Assembly (NCBI GenBank): GCA_964444665.1
Contig: CAYUIE010000003.1
Location: 1 to 64,000 of the forward strand
Direction: 5' to 3'
DNA length: 64,000 nt
Origin: CAYZTY01 sp964444665
GTDB lineage: Bacteria > Planctomycetota > Phycisphaerae > Sedimentisphaerales > CAYZTY01
Part shown: piece by piece, positions 61,633 to 64,000 of the stretch
How positions within the stretch are numbered: the stretch's first letter is position 1
How the letters are laid out: each line of letters opens with the position of its first letter
Made by a program: the position numbers and the translations under genes
The notes under the pieces: generated by a model
The model's database searches: none
Seen by the model: the letters and a program-made list of their open reading frames with translations, nothing else
What the model was told of the DNA's origin: nothing

Positions 61633-63444
61633 CTAAAAGGCCGTGCTTTGGCAAAGTTTATTATACACTCCGGTCCCCGCAAGGAGCTGTTCGTGGGTGC
61701 CGATTTCTACCACCTTGCCGTTGTCCAGGACGATAATCTTGTCGCACTTCCTGATTGTGCTTAAGCGGTGTGCGATAATAAAGGCGGTCCTGCCTTCGAG
61801 CATTTTTTCAATGCCTTCCTGAATATATTTTTCAGTAATAGTATCGACGGAGCTGGTAGCCTCGTCAAGAACCACAATCAGCGGGTCCTTCAGCAGCACT
61901 CTGGCGATTGCGAGTCTTTGTTTTTGGCCGCCGGAGAGCATCACACCTCTTTCACCAACGTGTGTATCAAAACCACGAGGCAACTCCATTATAGCGTCAT
62001 ATATGTTCGCAGCGACGCAGGCACGTTCAATATCCTCGTCACTTCTGTCGGGATTAACGAAAACCAGATTGTCCCTTATGGTCCCGTGAAACAGGAATGT
62101 TTCCTGGAAGACCGCGCTTATATTTTGATGCAGAGAGGTTTGCGTGAAATCGCGGATGTCCCGGTCATCAATGGTTATGCAGCCTGAGCCGATATCATAG
62201 AACCTTAACAGCAGCGAGATTAAAGTACTCTTTCCACTTCCCGTTAGTCCGACGATTGCTACTTTCTGACCGGCCTCGACATCAAAGCTTATATCCTCCA
62301 GAACATTATGATTATCTGTATATGAGAAGTATACATCTCTATAACTGACCCGCGGTACAATCAAGTCTTTGTTCATTATTAGGGCATTACTCTTATCTTT
62401 TATTTCAGGCGATATACCTATGAAGTCAATAATACGTTCCAGTGAAACCATACCGTTTTGCATAATGTCGAAATAGCGTAGAAACATGCTAATCGGCATA
62501 TAAAAATGGTTAGCCAATAACAGGAACGCAGATATCTTGCCGATAGTAACATCACCTATATCATATAACATAAACACACCACCCAGTATTGCAATCATCA
62601 CGAGTCCGAAATCCTTGCTGCCGTACTGCAATTGGTGATTGAAACTAAAGGTCTTCATTATTTCGTTTTGAATATCATAGAACCTTCGGTTGATGTCCTC
62701 ATAAGACCGGCCGGATTTGCCTTCCATATTGAAGGCCTTGATTTCCCTTATGCCGCTGATAATCTCCTGCATTTGTGCATTTATCTGCGACTGGTTTTCT
62801 CTCTGTTGTTTGTACATTGGTTTCAGCTTAATCCGGATGGAATAGAATGAGTAGCAAATCAACGGCAAAGGCAGTACCGCCACGAGGAATAAAACCGGCG
62901 AGAGCATCAGCATAAGGGCCGGCGCCAATAGAAACTGAACGGCCTCGTATGTCAGGCCGAAGCTGTTTCTTAGCATCAGGCTGAGGTTAAGGACATCGCC
63001 TACCGCCGTGGTCATAATTCGACCGACACGCTCGGAGTTAAAAAAACTCAATGAAAGTTTATTAATGTGATTGTGAATCCTTATTTTTATGTCGAAAAGA
63101 ACATTTTCAACACTTCGCGTGGCTCTGCGGTGCATTATAACACCGATACTATTTGCAATAAGAATTACAACTACTATCCCGGCGGCAAAATAGATGGAAA
63201 ATAAAAGCTTCTCATGAATAGTATAATCCGACATTACCGGCAGATGTAAACCAAACAGACTCATTTGCTTATCTGCAAGAACCAGGTCTAAGTAGTAGCG
63301 CACACTCAGGGCGGGCAAAAGATTAAGGGCAGAGTTGAGAAAGAAAAGGACATACACTATACGCAGGGGTCTTTTATAAGGCTTAACGAAAGTCCAGAAC
63401 TCTTTGAGGTATTTTTTTTGTTTTTGGAGTGGATCTTTTAGCAT
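61633..63444 (-). CDS. ABC exporter half-transporter (MsbA-like)
   Basis: 603 residues. N-terminal six-helix membrane domain (~20-320), then NBD with Walker A GLTGSGKSTLISLLL, signature LSGGQKQRLAIARVL, Walker B LIVVLDEATSSVD and H-loop IIAHRLS. It exports a lipid, peptide or drug as a dimer. Starts in a TGATG overlap with the trxB-like gene, which suggests co-transcription. Confidence 0.9.
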   Translation of the reverse strand: MLKDPLQKQKKYLKEFWTFVKPYKRPLRIVYVLFFLNSALNLLPALSVRYYLDLVLADKQMSLFGLHLPVMSDYTIHEKLLFSIYFAAGIVVVILIANSIGVIMHRRATRSVENVLFDIKIRIHNHINKLSLSFFNSERVGRIMTTAVGDVLNLSLMLRNSFGLTYEAVQFLLAPALMLMLSPVLFLVAVLPLPLICYSFYSIRIKLKPMYKQQRENQSQINAQMQEIISGIREIKAFNMEGKSGRSYEDINRRFYDIQNEIMKTFSFNHQLQYGSKDFGLVMIAILGGVFMLYDIGDVTIGKISAFLLLANHFYMPISMFLRYFDIMQNGMVSLERIIDFIGISPEIKDKSNALIMNKDLIVPRVSYRDVYFSYTDNHNVLEDISFDVEAGQKVAIVGLTGSGKSTLISLLLRFYDIGSGCITIDDRDIRDFTQTSLHQNISAVFQETFLFHGTIRDNLVFVNPDRSDEDIERACVAANIYDAIMELPRGFDTHVGERGVMLSGGQKQRLAIARVLLKDPLIVVLDEATSSVDTITEKYIQEGIEKMLEGRTAFIIAHRLSTIRKCDKIIVLDNGKVVEIGTHEQLLAGTGVYNKLCQSTAF

Positions 63445-64000
63445 CACCAGCCACCCGGTTGCAGCAGGTCGCTAACCAGCTCAGTCCACCAGTTGGGGTC
63501 CCTGAAATATTGCTTCATCATCATTGCAGCCAATACGCCGTCGCCAACAGCGGTAGCGAGCTGCATTGCCGCTCCCACCCGGCAGTCCCCCGCCGCGAAG
63601 ACGCCCGGCACAGCCGTTCTCAAGTAAGCGCAACCGCATTTTATGAAATTCTGCTCACTCAACTCGACAAAGCCCTTCAAAAAAGCAGTATTTGGTACCA
63701 TGCCGATAAATATAAAAACGCCATCGCAGGCGAAATCCTCCTGCTTTTCTGTTTCGACGTTCTTGAGTTTGACCGACTGGACTTTACCCTGTCCCTCGAT
63801 AGCGGTCACGATTGTATTATACCGTATTTTCAAATTAGAGTTCGTCTCATTAACCTTTTCTAAGAGCTCTTCCTGCAGGATTTTCGTGGCCCTAAATTCC
63901 TTCCTGCGATGCACCAGTATTACCTCTTCGGCAAACCGGGCTATGTGTAGTGTTTCTTCAATTGCGGTGTTGCCGCCGCCAACAGCAACGACTTTCTTTC
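63444..64000 (-). CDS. trxB: Thioredoxin reductase (5' end outside window)
   Basis: The frame runs off the window. NADPH-fold start KKVVAVGGGNTAIEETLHIA, VFIFIGMVPNTAFLKG and FAD-binding PGVFAAGDCRVGAAMQLATA with AVGDG are seen. The redox CxxC and N-terminal FAD motif lie beyond base 64000, so it could be another pyridine nucleotide oxidoreductase of the same class. Ends immediately before the ABC exporter gene. Confidence 0.85.
   Translation of the reverse strand, partial: KKVVAVGGGNTAIEETLHIARFAEEVILVHRRKEFRATKILQEELLEKVNETNSNLKIRYNTIVTAIEGQGKVQSVKLKNVETEKQEDFACDGVFIFIGMVPNTAFLKGFVELSEQNFIKCGCAYLRTAVPGVFAAGDCRVGAAMQLATAVGDGVLAAMMMKQYFRDPNWWTELVSDLLQPGGW

Overview
This window looks like a chromosome segment of a Planctomycetota bacterium, probably of the Phycisphaerae/Sedimentisphaerales type. 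That assignment is an inference. It rests on a PEP-CTERM cargo protein, dockerin-like EF-hand pairs on secreted proteins, a long FG-GAP repeat protein, a large type II secretion/type IV pilus-like pseudopilin operon, and a C-terminal H-X(9-10)-DG motif typical of planctomycete DUF1559 proteins. No rRNA, tRNA, CRISPR array, complete transposon or origin was recognised.

Layout. 1-2606 is a gene graveyard. It holds a frameshifted unknown gene, the N-terminus of a radical SAM protein, an antisense scrap of a type I restriction methylase (HsdM), a YHS-domain scrap, and the C-terminal half of a CusA/CzcA pump with an in-frame stop. 2690-7067 encodes secreted proteins: a PEP-CTERM protein, a dockerin protein and a zinc phospholipase C/P1 nuclease-like protein. 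7158-21254 (minus strand) is a secretion/pilus cluster: two GspE/PilB ATPases, PilT, GspF, three GspG-like pseudopilins and GspH, I, J and K-like proteins. Two good sigma70-type promoters drive it. 21313-27094 (minus) is housekeeping: cinA, a zinc dehydrogenase, a YchF-like NTPase, a fumarase beta subunit and two methyltransferases.

27206-30742 holds ffh, a small protein that resembles part of the Ffh M domain, and an acyl-CoA ligase-like gene. 31132-34815 is a 21-repeat FG-GAP protein ending in a dockerin, with its own promoter and terminator. 35078-40050 holds a GH10-like protein without catalytic glutamates, a ComEA-like protein and a glycosyltransferase with TPRs. 40148-43871 is nucleotide second-messenger territory: a GGDEF cyclase, then a lipoprotein, cdaA and ybbR. 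43819-46920 carries cstA and der. 47012-48501 is an XRE regulator with tandem DUF2178-like membrane proteins, the promoter-proximal copy being broken. 48502-52474 is an AT-rich accessory stretch of unknown membrane/secreted proteins. An ogt relic lies before it and an intact ogt follows it.

53222-64000 is core metabolism: pheA, tpiA, secG, yicC, gmk, rpoZ, split coaC/coaB, then pyrE-purB-aldo/keto reductase, and an ABC exporter with thioredoxin reductase running off the end. How the genes may work together (inference): the secretion cluster probably exports or displays the many signal-peptide proteins. The most novel material is the graveyard, the stand-alone M-domain-like protein next to ffh, the GH10 pseudoenzyme, the decaying DUF2178 array with a palindromic operator, and the AT-rich cassette.
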